Source of the DNA: Nitrospira sp.
GTDB lineage: Bacteria > Nitrospirota > Nitrospiria > Nitrospirales > Nitrospiraceae
Assembly: GCA_023248215.1 (NCBI GenBank)
Contig: JAHFEW010000004.1
Span: 35,739-99,738 of the forward strand
DNA: 64,000 nucleotides
Direction: 5' to 3'
Position numbers and translations under genes: made by a program. Below the pieces are notes generated by a model. The model saw nothing but the letters and a program-made list of their open reading frames with translations, was not told where the DNA came from and ran no database searches. Below, one piece after another: positions 15,574 through 25,074 of this stretch (position 1 is its first letter; every line of letters begins with the position of its first letter).

Positions 15574-16497
15574 CTACCCGAGCCGTTCGCGGAAATACTC
15601 GACCGTCCGCCGCAGCCCTTCACGCAAGTCTACCTTGGGTTCCCACCCTAAGTCATGGTGGAGTTTCGTGGAATCGATGACGCTCCTGGCTTGCTCACCT
15701 CTCTTCGCTGGCCCGTGCACTTCCTTGAATTCGACCTTGGTAAGATCGACGACAATTCGAAATAAGTCGTTGATGGAGGTCTCAATGCCCGTGCCGACGT
15801 TGTACACGCCTTCAACGTCAGGACCCATCGCCATCAAATTCCCCTCAACGACATCCTCGACAAACACGAAGTCGCGGGTCTGGCGTCCATTTCCGTTTAC
15901 CACCGCCTGTTCCCCATGCAGCATTTTTTGAATAAAAATTGCGACGACCCCGGCCTCTCCTTCGGGATCCTGCCGCGGCCCATACACATTGGCGTATCGA
16001 AGACTCACCACCTGGATACCGCTCAACCGATGGTAATAGGACAAGTAATGCTCACCGCACAACTTGCTGATGCCGTAGGGGGAAAGTGGCTGGGTGATGT
16101 GGCTTTCAGGCGCAGGGAATGCTAACTGCTCGCCGTAGATGGCCCCACCAGACGATGAAAAGATGACCTTCCGCGCGCCATGCTTGGAGGCCTGTTCGAG
16201 AACATTCAGCGTCCCGAGGACATTGACCTGCGCATCGAACATCGGATCTTCTACCGAGCGCCGCACGTTCATTTGTGCAGCCAGATGAAAGACGACCGAC
16301 GGCCGTTCATTGCGAAAGATCCGTTCCAGCTTGGGATTTTCGATATCAAGCTTGTAGAATTGTGCCGCCTTGGGGACGTTTTTCCGCTTCCCCGTGACAA
16401 GGTTATCGACCACCACCACATCGTGCCCCTCTTGGAGCAAGCGATCTACCACATGTGACCCGATAAACCCTGCCCCTCCGGTAACCAAGACTTTCAT
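15574..16497 (-). CDS. NAD-dependent sugar-nucleotide epimerase (GalE-like)
   Basis: Extended short-chain dehydrogenase of 307 aa. The Rossmann motif VTGGAGFIGSH is at the N-terminus, the catalytic Ser region is IFSSSGGAIYG, and the YxxxK pair is YGISK. It resembles UDP-glucose 4-epimerases and dTDP-glucose-dehydratase relatives, and would supply a sugar nucleotide for cell-surface polysaccharide. The ORF is open to 16650, but the ATG at 16497 starts the classic MKVLVTGGAG and has GAGGCGAGGG upstream. The exact substrate cannot be read from the sequence, and no glycosyltransferase is nearby. Confidence 0.85.
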   Translation of the reverse strand: MKVLVTGGAGFIGSHVVDRLLQEGHDVVVVDNLVTGKRKNVPKAAQFYKLDIENPKLERIFRNERPSVVFHLAAQMNVRRSVEDPMFDAQVNVLGTLNVLEQASKHGARKVIFSSSGGAIYGEQLAFPAPESHITQPLSPYGISKLCGEHYLSYYHRLSGIQVVSLRYANVYGPRQDPEGEAGVVAIFIQKMLHGEQAVVNGNGRQTRDFVFVEDVVEGNLMAMGPDVEGVYNVGTGIETSINDLFRIVVDLTKVEFKEVHGPAKRGEQARSVIDSTKLHHDLGWEPKVDLREGLRRTVEYFRERLG

Positions 16498-16671
16498 ACG
16501 TGCCCTCGCCTCTCCTTCATCTGCAAAGCTGACGGTACCCCGACCGAATAATCGAGGGTCAGCGTACACCTTCTGCACACTTCCGCAAAGCGTTTTCGTC
16601 TTGCCCTTGCGGCTGGGGGTTCTGTCCGCCCTCCAAGCCGGACCATCCACTTTTGCATCCCCGTGGAACCC

Positions 16672-17427
16672 TCACCTGCGGCGCCGAAACCACGCCAGAA
16701 TTTCCCGATTGCCTTTGCGTCCCTCTATGGGCGACTCCATGCGGCCTGCCAACTCCAGGCCAAGGTGACCTGCACAGACCACCACTTTCTCAGCCACCGC
16801 CTGCCGCAACCCATCGTCTCGAACGATCCCCCCACGCCCGACAAGACCTTTTCCCACCTCAAATTGCGGTTTGATCAGGGTGATGACGAATCCGGAATTT
16901 GCCAGGTACGGCACCACGCAAGGCAGCACGAGAGTGAGTGAAATGAACGAGACATCGATGACGACCAGGTTGATCGAATCCTGGATAACGCCCGGCTCAA
17001 GATACCGAATGTTGGTCCGCTCCATGAGCAGGACACGCGGATCCTGCCGAAGACGCCAGTCGAACTGCCCATACCCAACATCCACGGCATAGACTCGAGC
17101 CGCGCCGCGTTGCAGGAGACAGTCGGTGAATCCCCCGGTGGAACAGCCCACATCCAAGCAGACCATCCCCTTCGGATCGACCTGAAATTGATCCAGCGCG
17201 GCAGCCAGCTTTTCCCCGCCGCGCCCGACATAGGGCGATGCACGCCCGACTACCACCACCTCCGCATCCGGCAGAATCGGCTTCGCAGCCTTATCAACCA
17301 CTACTCCGTCCACGCGAACGAGGCCGGCAAGAATGAGTCGGGCCGCATCTTCGCGACTGACAACCAACCCTCGGCTGACAAGCATACGATCGAGCCGTTC
17401 CCGCTCTGGGCGCATTTTTTGGATCAT
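16672..17427 (-). CDS. tlyA: TlyA-family rRNA 2'-O-methyltransferase
   Basis: Putative rRNA cytidine 2'-O-methyltransferase, formerly called hemolysin A, of 251 aa. The N-terminal S4 RNA-binding domain (RLDRMLVSRGLVVSREDAARLI) is followed by the FtsJ-like methyltransferase domain with the SAM loop VCLDVGCSTGGFTDCLLQRGA and DVSFISLTLVLP. The start is taken at 17427; an ATG five codons later is possible. It is followed upstream by xseB, xseA, ymdB and rny on the same strand, a recurring bacterial neighbourhood, so a shared transcript is likely. Confidence 0.88.
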   Translation of the reverse strand: MIQKMRPERERLDRMLVSRGLVVSREDAARLILAGLVRVDGVVVDKAAKPILPDAEVVVVGRASPYVGRGGEKLAAALDQFQVDPKGMVCLDVGCSTGGFTDCLLQRGAARVYAVDVGYGQFDWRLRQDPRVLLMERTNIRYLEPGVIQDSINLVVIDVSFISLTLVLPCVVPYLANSGFVITLIKPQFEVGKGLVGRGGIVRDDGLRQAVAEKVVVCAGHLGLELAGRMESPIEGRKGNREILAWFRRRR

Positions 17428-17492
17428 ATCAACAATGGAGGTTGAGGCGCTGAGGGAAGTGGCAGACCCAGACTTGGGCGTCGGCCAGAATG

Positions 17493-17741
17493 TTACTGAG
17501 GACGCTCGGGCTCATCGTCACCAAGAGAAAACGCTTGAATCCGCTTCTTACCATCCTTTTCTTGCACCAGAATCTCAACCTTCCGTTCGGCGTCCTCCAG
17601 CATCTTGAGACAGGTCTTCGACAGTCGAATCCCTTCCTCGAAAATCTTCAGCGAGTCATCGAGAGGCAGATCGCCCTTCTCAAGTTCAGCGACGATTGTT
17701 TCCAACCTCGCCATCGCGTACTCAAACTTAATCGCGGCCAC
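17493..17741 (-). CDS. xseB: Exodeoxyribonuclease VII small subunit
   Basis: Small helical subunit of exonuclease VII, 82 aa. The family core FEYAMARLETIVAELEKGDLPLDDSLKIFEEGIRLSKTC is clear. Several copies bind each XseA chain and are needed for degradation of single-stranded DNA. It lies 57 bases after xseA on the same strand, and the tail (DDEPERPQ) is acidic and variable as usual. Confidence 0.93.
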   Translation of the reverse strand: MAAIKFEYAMARLETIVAELEKGDLPLDDSLKIFEEGIRLSKTCLKMLEDAERKVEILVQEKDGKKRIQAFSLGDDEPERPQ

Positions 17742-17798
17742 AGCAACTCCCTTGCAGGTTCATGAGCCAACGCATTATTGCCCGCCCCTTCGGTGAGG

Positions 17799-19157
17799 TC
17801 AAGACACCGGCTGCGGCAAAACCTCTTTGACGAGACACAACAGCCGCCCCTCAGCAAGTCGAGCGTGAAGCACCTCTCCGACCGCCACCTCGGATGCACG
17901 CCGCACGATCTGTCCGGACGGGACGGTTTGGATGACACTATACCCTCGCTTCAAGATATCCAATGGACTGAGAGCATCAAGCGCCGTCATGTACGCCTCT
18001 ACCGATTGCCTGCGGTGAATGAGCCCTCGACGAGCCTCCTGCTCCAGCCGCTTACAAAGCTGCGGGAGCAACACGAACGACGTCCGAATCCTGCTTTGCG
18101 GACTCCGAGTCAGCAGGGCATGATGACGTTCCGCCATGCCACGATGTAGCAGAGTCAGACGCTCTGTGAGCGACCGCAGCAAGGCATCACTCAATTCATC
18201 CAGCCGCTGGGCTTGCGCTTGCATTCGAAACCGCGTTTCGCCAAGGACTCTAAGCGACGTGTCCAAGCGATAGCGTTGCATCACGACGAATGTCTGCATC
18301 GTGCGTTGCAGGCGAACGCCCATTTGGGCCAACCGCTCCACAAGTTCCTCCAACACAGGCACAACCGCCTCTGCCGCCGCAGAGGGAGTCGGAGCGCGGT
18401 AATCGGCGGCAAAATCCGAGAGTGTCACATCAATTTCATGCCCTACAGCGGAGACGACCGGCACCCTGGACTGGACGATTGCGCGAACCACCACTTCTTC
18501 GTTAAAGGCCCACAGATCCTCCAAGGCTCCCCCACCACGGCCGACAATCATGACCTCCACCTCTGGCATCGTACTTAACGCCGTTATCGCCGCTGCAATG
18601 CGCTCGGCAGCCCCCTCCCCCTGAACCGGAACCGGCGCAATCAAGACATGGACGAGAGGACAGCGACGACGAAGCACGGCAACAATATCGCGGATTGCTG
18701 CCCCGGTGACGGAGGTCACAATACCGACCGTTCTCGGGAATGCGGGCAAGGGACGTTTGCGCGCCTCATCAAACAGCCCCTCGCGCGCCAACCGTTCCTT
18801 GAGTTGCTCGAACGCCAATTGGAACGCCCCGATTCCCTTGGGTTCGACCGAATCGACCACGAGTTGATACTCGCCGCGAGGCTCGTACACCGAGATGCGC
18901 CCGCGCGCAATGATCGCCATGCCTTCCTGGAGTGCGAACCGAAGCCGCGAAACCCCGGACCGAAAGAGCACGCCGCGAAGCTGGCTCTGCTCGTCTTTTA
19001 GCGTGAAGTACAGGTGTCCGGAGGTCGGCGCGCGAAGATTGGAGACTTCTCCTTCAATCCAGATATCCTGAAATTGATCTTCAAGGGAATCTCGAATGAG
19101 CCGCGTCACGTCGGACACGGAGAGGAGAAGTTGGAGAGAGGGGTTACGCCCGGTCAT
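17799..19157 (-). CDS. xseA: Exodeoxyribonuclease VII large subunit
   Basis: Catalytic subunit of exonuclease VII, 452 aa, which trims single-stranded DNA in both directions. The N-terminal OB-fold holds IWIEGEVSNLRAPTSGHLYFTLKDE, the catalytic domain has VGIVTSVTGAAIRDI, RGGGALEDLWAFNEE and VSAVGHEIDVTLSDFAADYRAPTPSAAAE, and a long coiled coil follows before the C-terminal segment ILKRGYSVI. All family landmarks are present, so it should be functional. It sits between ymdB and xseB. Confidence 0.95.
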   Translation of the reverse strand: MTGRNPSLQLLLSVSDVTRLIRDSLEDQFQDIWIEGEVSNLRAPTSGHLYFTLKDEQSQLRGVLFRSGVSRLRFALQEGMAIIARGRISVYEPRGEYQLVVDSVEPKGIGAFQLAFEQLKERLAREGLFDEARKRPLPAFPRTVGIVTSVTGAAIRDIVAVLRRRCPLVHVLIAPVPVQGEGAAERIAAAITALSTMPEVEVMIVGRGGGALEDLWAFNEEVVVRAIVQSRVPVVSAVGHEIDVTLSDFAADYRAPTPSAAAEAVVPVLEELVERLAQMGVRLQRTMQTFVVMQRYRLDTSLRVLGETRFRMQAQAQRLDELSDALLRSLTERLTLLHRGMAERHHALLTRSPQSRIRTSFVLLPQLCKRLEQEARRGLIHRRQSVEAYMTALDALSPLDILKRGYSVIQTVPSGQIVRRASEVAVGEVLHARLAEGRLLCLVKEVLPQPVS

Positions 19158-19197
19158 GCCTCACCGAGCCAGACAGAAGAGCCACACGCACAAACGA

Positions 19198-19977
19198 TCA
19201 ATCCACCACTCGTATCCGCTCAATAGACAGAGCCTTGCCGAGCGTGGCATCCAGGTCGAGCAAGACCGCGCAGAAGACGGTCGGCCCCGATGCCACCTCA
19301 AAACGGCGTGGCATCCCCGTGAGAAACTTTTCGATTGCCAACTCTTTTTTAATCCCGATGACCGAATGGAGCGGGCCGGTCATTCCAATATCGGTGATAT
19401 ACGCCGTTCCTTTTGGAAGGATCTGCTCATCGGCCGTCTGCACGTGGGTATGGGTCCCCGCCACGGCCGTCACCAAGCCATCCAGGTAATGCGCCATCGC
19501 CATCTTTTCAGACGTCGCCTCGGCATGCATATCGACCACGATCGCGGCGACCTGTGCCTTCAGACGCTCGACCTCTCTCTTCCCGACCTGGAATGGGCAA
19601 TCAATCGTCGGCATGAAGGCCCGTCCCATCAGATGAAGGATCCCTAGGGACTCGCCACCCGGTGTTGTGAACACATAACTGCCTCGCCCAGGCACTCCAG
19701 TCGGGTAATTGGCAGGACGCAGGAGACGCGGTTCACGTGGAAACACGTCTAGAATTTCTTTCTTATCCCACGCGTGATTCCCGGTGGTGATTACCGACAC
19801 GCCGAGATCGAAAAGGTCATCAACCAGGTCGGGAGTAATCCCGAACCCGCCCGCCACATTCTCTCCATTTCCAACCACGACATCGATTTCGTGCTTGGCA
19901 ATGAGTTTGGGCAGCAGGCGAGCCACGGCCCGTCGCCCTGGCTCGCCCATGATATCGCCGATCATGAGAACCTTCAT
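19198..19977 (-). CDS. ymdB: YmdB-type metallophosphoesterase
   Basis: Dinuclear-metal phosphoesterase of the TIGR00282/YmdB family, 259 aa, known to hydrolyse 2',3'-cyclic nucleotides and to influence RNase Y activity in Bacillus. Metal ligands are seen in MIGDIMGEPGR, VGNGENVAGG, VITTGNHAWD and VAGTHTHVQTAD. ATG 19977 is chosen over the GTG at 19983 because it gives the usual MKVLMIGDIMG start. It begins 11 bases after the rny stop, so co-expression with RNase Y is likely. Confidence 0.92.
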   Translation of the reverse strand: MKVLMIGDIMGEPGRRAVARLLPKLIAKHEIDVVVGNGENVAGGFGITPDLVDDLFDLGVSVITTGNHAWDKKEILDVFPREPRLLRPANYPTGVPGRGSYVFTTPGGESLGILHLMGRAFMPTIDCPFQVGKREVERLKAQVAAIVVDMHAEATSEKMAMAHYLDGLVTAVAGTHTHVQTADEQILPKGTAYITDIGMTGPLHSVIGIKKELAIEKFLTGMPRRFEVASGPTVFCAVLLDLDATLGKALSIERIRVVD

Positions 19978-19987
19978 GACCACTCAC

Positions 19988-21598
19988 TCATTTCGCAAAA
20001 TCGACAAACCGACTCTCCCGGATAACCGTGACCTTGATTTGGCCCGGATAGGTCAGCTCCTGCTCAATCTTCTTCGCCAAGTCCCGAGAGAGTTGGAAAC
20101 ATTCAGGGTCCGTCAAATCTTCCTGCTTCACAATCACACGAATTTCGCGTCCAGCTTGAATCGCATAGGCCTTCAGCACGCCCTTATGGACAGTCGCCAG
20201 CGACTCCAACTTTTCCAGCCGCTTCACATAGGACTCCAACGCCTCACGGCGGGCACCGGGGCGCGCAGCCGACAGCGCCTCCGCCGCCGCCACCAGCACC
20301 GTTTCCGGACAAATCGGCTCAACTTGCTCGTGATGCGCCGCAATGGCATTCACCACTTTGGGATGTTCGCCGTATTTCTTAGCAATCTCCGCACCCAACA
20401 TGGCATGCGGCCCCTCTTCTTCGTGGCTCACGGCCTTTCCGATGTCGTGCAACAAGGCGCCTCGCTTGGCGAGCTTGACATCGAGTTTCAGCTCAGATGC
20501 CATGATGCCGCAGATGTAGGCCGCTTCCCGAGCATGGTACAGATTGTTCTGTCCGTAGCTGGTTCGATACTTGAGCCGCCCTAGCACCTTGACCAACTCG
20601 GGATGGAAATCGGACAAACCGACTTCGAAGATGACCTTCTCGGCCTCTTCGATCATCAGCTTCTCGACATCCGTTTTGACCTTTTCGACGATCTCTTCAA
20701 TGCGGGTCGGATGGATTCGGCCGTCGTGCATGAGCCGCTCGAGTGACACCTTGGCGATCTCACGACGAAGCGGATCGAACCCTGAAATAATGACCGCTTC
20801 GGGCGTCTCATCGATAATGAGATCGATCCCCGTGGCCGCTTCGATCGCGCGAATGTTTCGTCCCTCTCGACCGATGATCCGGCCCTTCATCGCATCATTG
20901 GCAATCGGCACGACCGAAATCGTCGCTTCATTCACATAGTCGCGGGTCACCCGCTGAATGGAACAGGCAATGATCTCCCGCGCTTCTCGATCGGCATTTT
21001 CCTTCGCCTCTTCCAGCATGCGCTTCGCAAGACCGGCCGCTTCCAAACGCGCCTGGCTTTCCATCTCCTGAATCAGTTGCCGTTTGGCCTCCTCAGCGGT
21101 CAAACTCGCCACCCGCTCGAGTGCCTCGCGATGCTGTTTCACGGCCTGCGCACAGGCCGCTTCCTTCTGGGACAATCCCTCTTCCCGTTTGAGAAGTTCT
21201 TGCTCACGCTTCAGGGCTTCCTGATCGCGCTTTTCGAGAGCATTCACTTTCTTATCAAGACTTTCCTCTCGTTGCGACACTCGACGTTCCGTATTGGACA
21301 CCTCCGCGAGCTTTGCTTTCTGGTCTTTCTCCAGTTCAATTTTTGCCTGGAAGATCAGATCCTTGGCTTCTAACTTGGCCTCTTTGACGAGATTCTCTGC
21401 TTCGCGCTGGGCCGATTGGACGATCTGCGTCGACTGATCCTCAGCCCCCGCTCGGCGCGCTAATGCTGACCGGCGACGTAGCACTTCGTAGACGCCGGCG
21501 CCTAACACCGCTCCCAACAACCCGATCATGATGTACGCAACGACGCTGAGAGAAATGGGAACCACCTCCCTTACGGCAGCGGGACAGCACGCTGTCAC
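19988..21598 (-). CDS. rny: Ribonuclease Y
   Basis: Membrane-bound endoribonuclease that starts mRNA decay. One N-terminal membrane helix (VVAYIMIGLLGAVLGAGVYEV) is followed by a long charged coiled coil (about 45-200), a KH RNA-binding domain (GRIIGREGRNIRAIEAATG) and an HD phosphohydrolase domain with the metal motif LLHDIGKA. The frame is open to a GTG at 21598, which has no ribosome site. A strong AAGGGAGGTGG lies eight bases before an in-frame ATT at 21556; starting there gives 522 aa, close to the usual RNase Y length. The true start may therefore be AUU. Confidence 0.93.
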   Translation of the reverse strand: MTACCPAAVREVVPISLSVVAYIMIGLLGAVLGAGVYEVLRRRSALARRAGAEDQSTQIVQSAQREAENLVKEAKLEAKDLIFQAKIELEKDQKAKLAEVSNTERRVSQREESLDKKVNALEKRDQEALKREQELLKREEGLSQKEAACAQAVKQHREALERVASLTAEEAKRQLIQEMESQARLEAAGLAKRMLEEAKENADREAREIIACSIQRVTRDYVNEATISVVPIANDAMKGRIIGREGRNIRAIEAATGIDLIIDETPEAVIISGFDPLRREIAKVSLERLMHDGRIHPTRIEEIVEKVKTDVEKLMIEEAEKVIFEVGLSDFHPELVKVLGRLKYRTSYGQNNLYHAREAAYICGIMASELKLDVKLAKRGALLHDIGKAVSHEEEGPHAMLGAEIAKKYGEHPKVVNAIAAHHEQVEPICPETVLVAAAEALSAARPGARREALESYVKRLEKLESLATVHKGVLKAYAIQAGREIRVIVKQEDLTDPECFQLSRDLAKKIEQELTYPGQIKVTVIRESRFVDFAK

Positions 21599-21701
21599 CC
21601 TGCGAATGATCGTAACCAGTGTTTTAGGGGAGCACGGAGCCTGGAAAGGATTGCGTAAACGAGAAGGGGAAAAACCCTGACCTCTTGAGCCAGTGGAAAC
21701 G

Positions 21702-21855
21702 AGCCGTGGAATCGCTGTCCCTAATTCAAGTAGAGGGGTGGTCGGCCTCGACCCGAATCAATTCTCCTGTCACCTCGCAAGCGGATAACGTGAGACCGCT
21801 TAGTGGTGACAGAAATCCGAACCGAGCAGAGGGCACCCAAAGACATTCCTGTGCT
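21702..21855 (-). ncRNA. Candidate 6S-like structured RNA
   Basis: Between zapA and rny the DNA can fold into one long rod on either strand. Pairs are AGC..GGAAT with ATTCC..GCT (closing stem), GGGTG with CACCC, an 11-bp helix with G-U pairs, a perfect 8-bp CTGTCACC/GGTGACAG, and an apical AAGCGG/CCGCTT. Unpaired bases are unequal near the closing stem (about 24 against 7), like a 6S bubble. 6S RNA genes are often next to zapA. No clear promoter was found, so the call and the strand are tentative. Confidence 0.33.
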
Positions 21856-22121
21856 AGTCTGCTCTCTACCCAACCATACCCAGTTTTGTCTCACCAATGG
21901 CACAGACCCATATACATGGGCTATTCGGCCAACCCATGCAACCACGACCACACTGAACAGCAGCACGAAATCCAGCGATTCCATATGTTTAGCGCTCAAA
22001 GACTGTCTTCAGATTTTCCGTCCTTATTCGAAGCTTCCTTTCCTCTCCTGCCCTTGTTGACCCTCAGGTCAATACAACACGGAAACGATAACAAAGGAGT
22101 GATATGAAAGCAAGGTGAAAC

Positions 22122-22418
22122 TCACCGGGACAACATGGAAGGCATTTGTTGGTCGATCGACTCCATCAGGGACGCCATGCGGCGATCCGCGTCGGCCTCG
22201 CCCTGGCGGCTCTTGCGCTCCGATTCCATCAATTCGTGGGCGATATTGATCGCTGCGAGAACCGCCAATTTGGCCGGGGTGGCGGACCGCAGCCCGGCCG
22301 CCACATGCTTCATTTGCCTATCGACGAGTTCGGCAAGTTTCTTCACGTAGGATTCGTCCGCCTCACCGGTGATGCTGTAGCGCTGGCCGTAGATCTCCAC
22401 GTCAATGGTCTTAGTCAA
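22122..22418 (-). CDS. zapA: Cell division protein ZapA
   Basis: FtsZ-associated protein that bundles FtsZ filaments, 98 aa. The family core TKTIDVEIYGQRYSITGEADESYVKKLAELVDRQM is followed by AVLAAINIAHELMESERK and a helical tail. The start is a TTG at 22418, because AAGGAGGTGG lies six bases upstream and the preceding ORF residues (NGSRFVTMRIDD...) are out-of-frame reading of the neighbouring gene. The start overlaps the end of the zapB-like gene by 8 bases, which suggests coupled translation. Confidence 0.88.
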   Translation of the reverse strand: MTKTIDVEIYGQRYSITGEADESYVKKLAELVDRQMKHVAAGLRSATPAKLAVLAAINIAHELMESERKSRQGEADADRRMASLMESIDQQMPSMLSR

Positions 22419-22665
22419 AAGCCACCTCCTTGGGTTCATCCAGGCATTCCAACAGATCGATTTCGCCGAGGACCTTTTCGATGCGTGAGCGGATATCCAC
22501 CCGCTCCTGCTCCCATCGTCGATTCTCATCGTCACGAACCGCGACCCGTTCCCGCGCCAGTCGCAACTCATCCTCCAAAGACACATTCTTTCGCTTGAGG
22601 TCCTGAACAAGTTTCACCAAATCGCGAATCCGAATTTCAAGGGCGTCGAGACGATCTAAAGTCAT
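22411..22665 (-). CDS. ZapB-like coiled-coil protein
   Basis: Protein of 84 aa that is almost entirely a coiled coil (RLDALEIRIRDLVKLVQDLKRKNVSLEDELRLARERV). Size, heptad pattern and its place directly before zapA fit a ZapB-type division factor, although sequence alone cannot prove homology because coiled coils converge. It ends in TAA 8 bases inside zapA. It lies about 95 bases from the lytic transglycosylase gene end on the same strand, with its own start at ATG 22665. Confidence 0.65.
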   Translation of the reverse strand: MTLDRLDALEIRIRDLVKLVQDLKRKNVSLEDELRLARERVAVRDDENRRWEQERVDIRSRIEKVLGEIDLLECLDEPKEVAFD

Positions 22666-22760
22666 GGCATTTCCTCATGTCAAAGTGGATGGTTCAACAC
22701 AATAGTGATGGAGGCGAAATATAGGAAGTTCGCTCCGGCTTGTCAAGAAAACGGCTCCCA

Positions 22761-24998
22761 CTATGACGTGCCGTGATTGAGGCGCCGATATTCCCCATAA
22801 CTGCGCAGGACTCGCTTCACGTACAACCGGGTTTCCTGATAGGGAATGAGCTCAACGAACTCATCTTGATCCCGTCCATGGTGCACCGCGATCCAATTGT
22901 TGACGGCAATCGGGCCGGCATTATAGGCCGCAACTGCATACGCGAGATTCCCGCCATATTGGTCGAGCAACTGGCCGAGGTAACGCACCCCGAGCCGAAT
23001 ATTGGTTTCCCGATCAAACAATTCTTCCCGCCCGACGGTCGGGAACCCATAACGCTGAGCCACCGCATTCGCCGTGACCGGCATAAGCTGCATCAACCCC
23101 ACCGCCCCCACGACCGAGAGGGCCTTCTCATCATATTGGCTCTCCTCACGGATGATCGCGGCGGCCAGGTAAGGATCGACCGCAACAACACCCTGCGCGG
23201 CAATTGTCGGAAGAAGACCGGTCGGATAGGCCACGGTCCAAAGAGCTGGCGCCGTCGGCAGCCCGCTACGCTCCAGTTTCTCTCGAAAATGCACCTTGGC
23301 CACGCGTAACGCCGGATGGTACGCCCCCACTTCGCTGAGCAACGTCGAAAAGGCCAGCAGCACGTCCTGATCCCGGCTGTATTGTTCCGTTAGAACCCCC
23401 AGTTCACGGGCTGCATCCTGGGAGAACCCCAGGGTCTTGAGTTCAATCCCCCGTTGATAGACCGCATGTCGTTCGATTTCAGGCCGCCGATTTTCAGGCA
23501 AGCGCTCACCGGCCTCGCCCACCGGACTCTCAACTGCCGCAACAACCGGAATAGCCAGCGGCAAGGAGGCCCGTCGCGCGGCCAACTGGCAATAGTAGCT
23601 ATACGCGTATCGCTGACAGACTCGCGCGTACTGCTCGGCAGCAGCAGTATTTTTTTCGCGTTCATCGGCTCGCGCCGCCCAATACATCGCCTGGGGTTCG
23701 AATCCGTTGACATGCAACTCGACCACGGCACGAAACGTCTCCGCTGCCTCCCGATACCGCGCGGTCCGGTATTGCACCCATCCAGCACGCCACAGGCCTT
23801 CCGCACGCTGGCTCGCCGAATCTCCGAGTTTCGCGACCTGCCGGAACATGCCGATCGCCTCATCGAATTGCCCCTGATCCTCCAACCACACTCCGGCAAA
23901 AAGGTGCACCAGCGCCCGCTGGTCACCACCCAGGGAACCCTGGGCCACCGATCTCGCCAACTCGATGAGTTTGTCGCCCTGATTCTGCCGCAGATAGACC
24001 CGTGCCAGCCAGACCGTGGCTTCCGAGGACTCTTGCACACGGTCGGCAACCAGCCCGCGAAAGGTCTCCCGCGCCTGGTCATATTGCTTGAGCCGAACAT
24101 AGGCCACACCCAACTTGAGCCGGGCGTCAAACCGTCGAGGATGCACCGGGCTCAGGGTCAGGAAGCGGCGCAGCTCTTCGACTGCCTCACCTTGCATGGC
24201 CGACGCCAGAAAGGCTTGCGCACGGATAGAGTGGTCTTCAGCCGTCGGCGTCCATGCTTCCCCTCCCACAGCCGTATCCAGTCGCGCTTTCGCATCGCGC
24301 GCCTCGGGTGCATGCGGATACCGTAACCAGAGCTGCTTCAAGGCGGCGCGCGCTTCCGGAAATCGATTCTCTCGAGTGTGGCACTCGGCCTGATGCCACA
24401 GCGCCAGCGGAGCAGCCGTATCCTTGTCCCCGAGGGCCACAGCCCGCTCTAACCATTCCACGGCCCGAAAACAGACATTCGCGCTATACCAGGCCTCGCC
24501 CGTGCGGTAGGCTGCCTTGGCGATCAGGTTCGAATCCGGCACAAGCTTCGGGATCGTCTCCAGCAACTCAGCGGCCTGGATGGGTTCGTTCAGCTTCAGG
24601 AGCGATTCCCCGATCCAGAGCCGAAGGTAATCGTCCAGGACCGGCATGTCCGGTTGGGCAGCGCGGAGGAGTTTCACCGCTTCGGCAGGCTCCCGCTCGA
24701 TCAAGAGGACTCCGAGCACCACCCCGGCCCGTTTCGCCCAGATCGTCGAAGGATACAGGTCCATGACCGACCGCAATTGGTCGATTTTCAGCATCATCGT
24801 TTGGTCGCGTTGAGCTGGGGGACCTGAGCGCTCGTTGATCGCCACAGCCGAACGGAAACAGTCTTCAGCGGAGACACAGGGAGCAGGGAGAGCGGGCAGG
24901 GGGGGCGGTGGTTCGGCCGTGGCCGTCGACAGCGCACACGACAACAGAAACCACATTGTAAGAGCCGTCGAAATGGTCCGCCAAGGCAATGCCGTCAC
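22761..24998 (-). CDS. slt: Soluble lytic murein transglycosylase with TPR superhelix
   Basis: Periplasmic enzyme of 745 aa that cleaves peptidoglycan glycan strands. A signal peptide (TMWFLLSCALSTATA) precedes about 550 residues of helical TPR-like repeats (for example AKAAYRTGEAWYSANVCFRAVEWLERAVALGD) forming the ring seen in Slt70. The SLT domain near the C-terminus holds the catalytic glutamate in IIREESQYD (about residue 619), then GAVGLMQLMPVTA and AVAAYNAGPIAVNNW. All motifs are intact. It lies upstream of the zap genes on the same strand. Confidence 0.92.
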   Translation of the reverse strand: MTALPWRTISTALTMWFLLSCALSTATAEPPPPLPALPAPCVSAEDCFRSAVAINERSGPPAQRDQTMMLKIDQLRSVMDLYPSTIWAKRAGVVLGVLLIEREPAEAVKLLRAAQPDMPVLDDYLRLWIGESLLKLNEPIQAAELLETIPKLVPDSNLIAKAAYRTGEAWYSANVCFRAVEWLERAVALGDKDTAAPLALWHQAECHTRENRFPEARAALKQLWLRYPHAPEARDAKARLDTAVGGEAWTPTAEDHSIRAQAFLASAMQGEAVEELRRFLTLSPVHPRRFDARLKLGVAYVRLKQYDQARETFRGLVADRVQESSEATVWLARVYLRQNQGDKLIELARSVAQGSLGGDQRALVHLFAGVWLEDQGQFDEAIGMFRQVAKLGDSASQRAEGLWRAGWVQYRTARYREAAETFRAVVELHVNGFEPQAMYWAARADEREKNTAAAEQYARVCQRYAYSYYCQLAARRASLPLAIPVVAAVESPVGEAGERLPENRRPEIERHAVYQRGIELKTLGFSQDAARELGVLTEQYSRDQDVLLAFSTLLSEVGAYHPALRVAKVHFREKLERSGLPTAPALWTVAYPTGLLPTIAAQGVVAVDPYLAAAIIREESQYDEKALSVVGAVGLMQLMPVTANAVAQRYGFPTVGREELFDRETNIRLGVRYLGQLLDQYGGNLAYAVAAYNAGPIAVNNWIAVHHGRDQDEFVELIPYQETRLYVKRVLRSYGEYRRLNHGTS

Positions 24999-25074
24999 AA
25001 TCTCGTCCTGAGCAGAGGGTGAACCGAGCCTATTATATCGTAACGCGGTGCAAACGCGACCACGTTCGCCTTGC

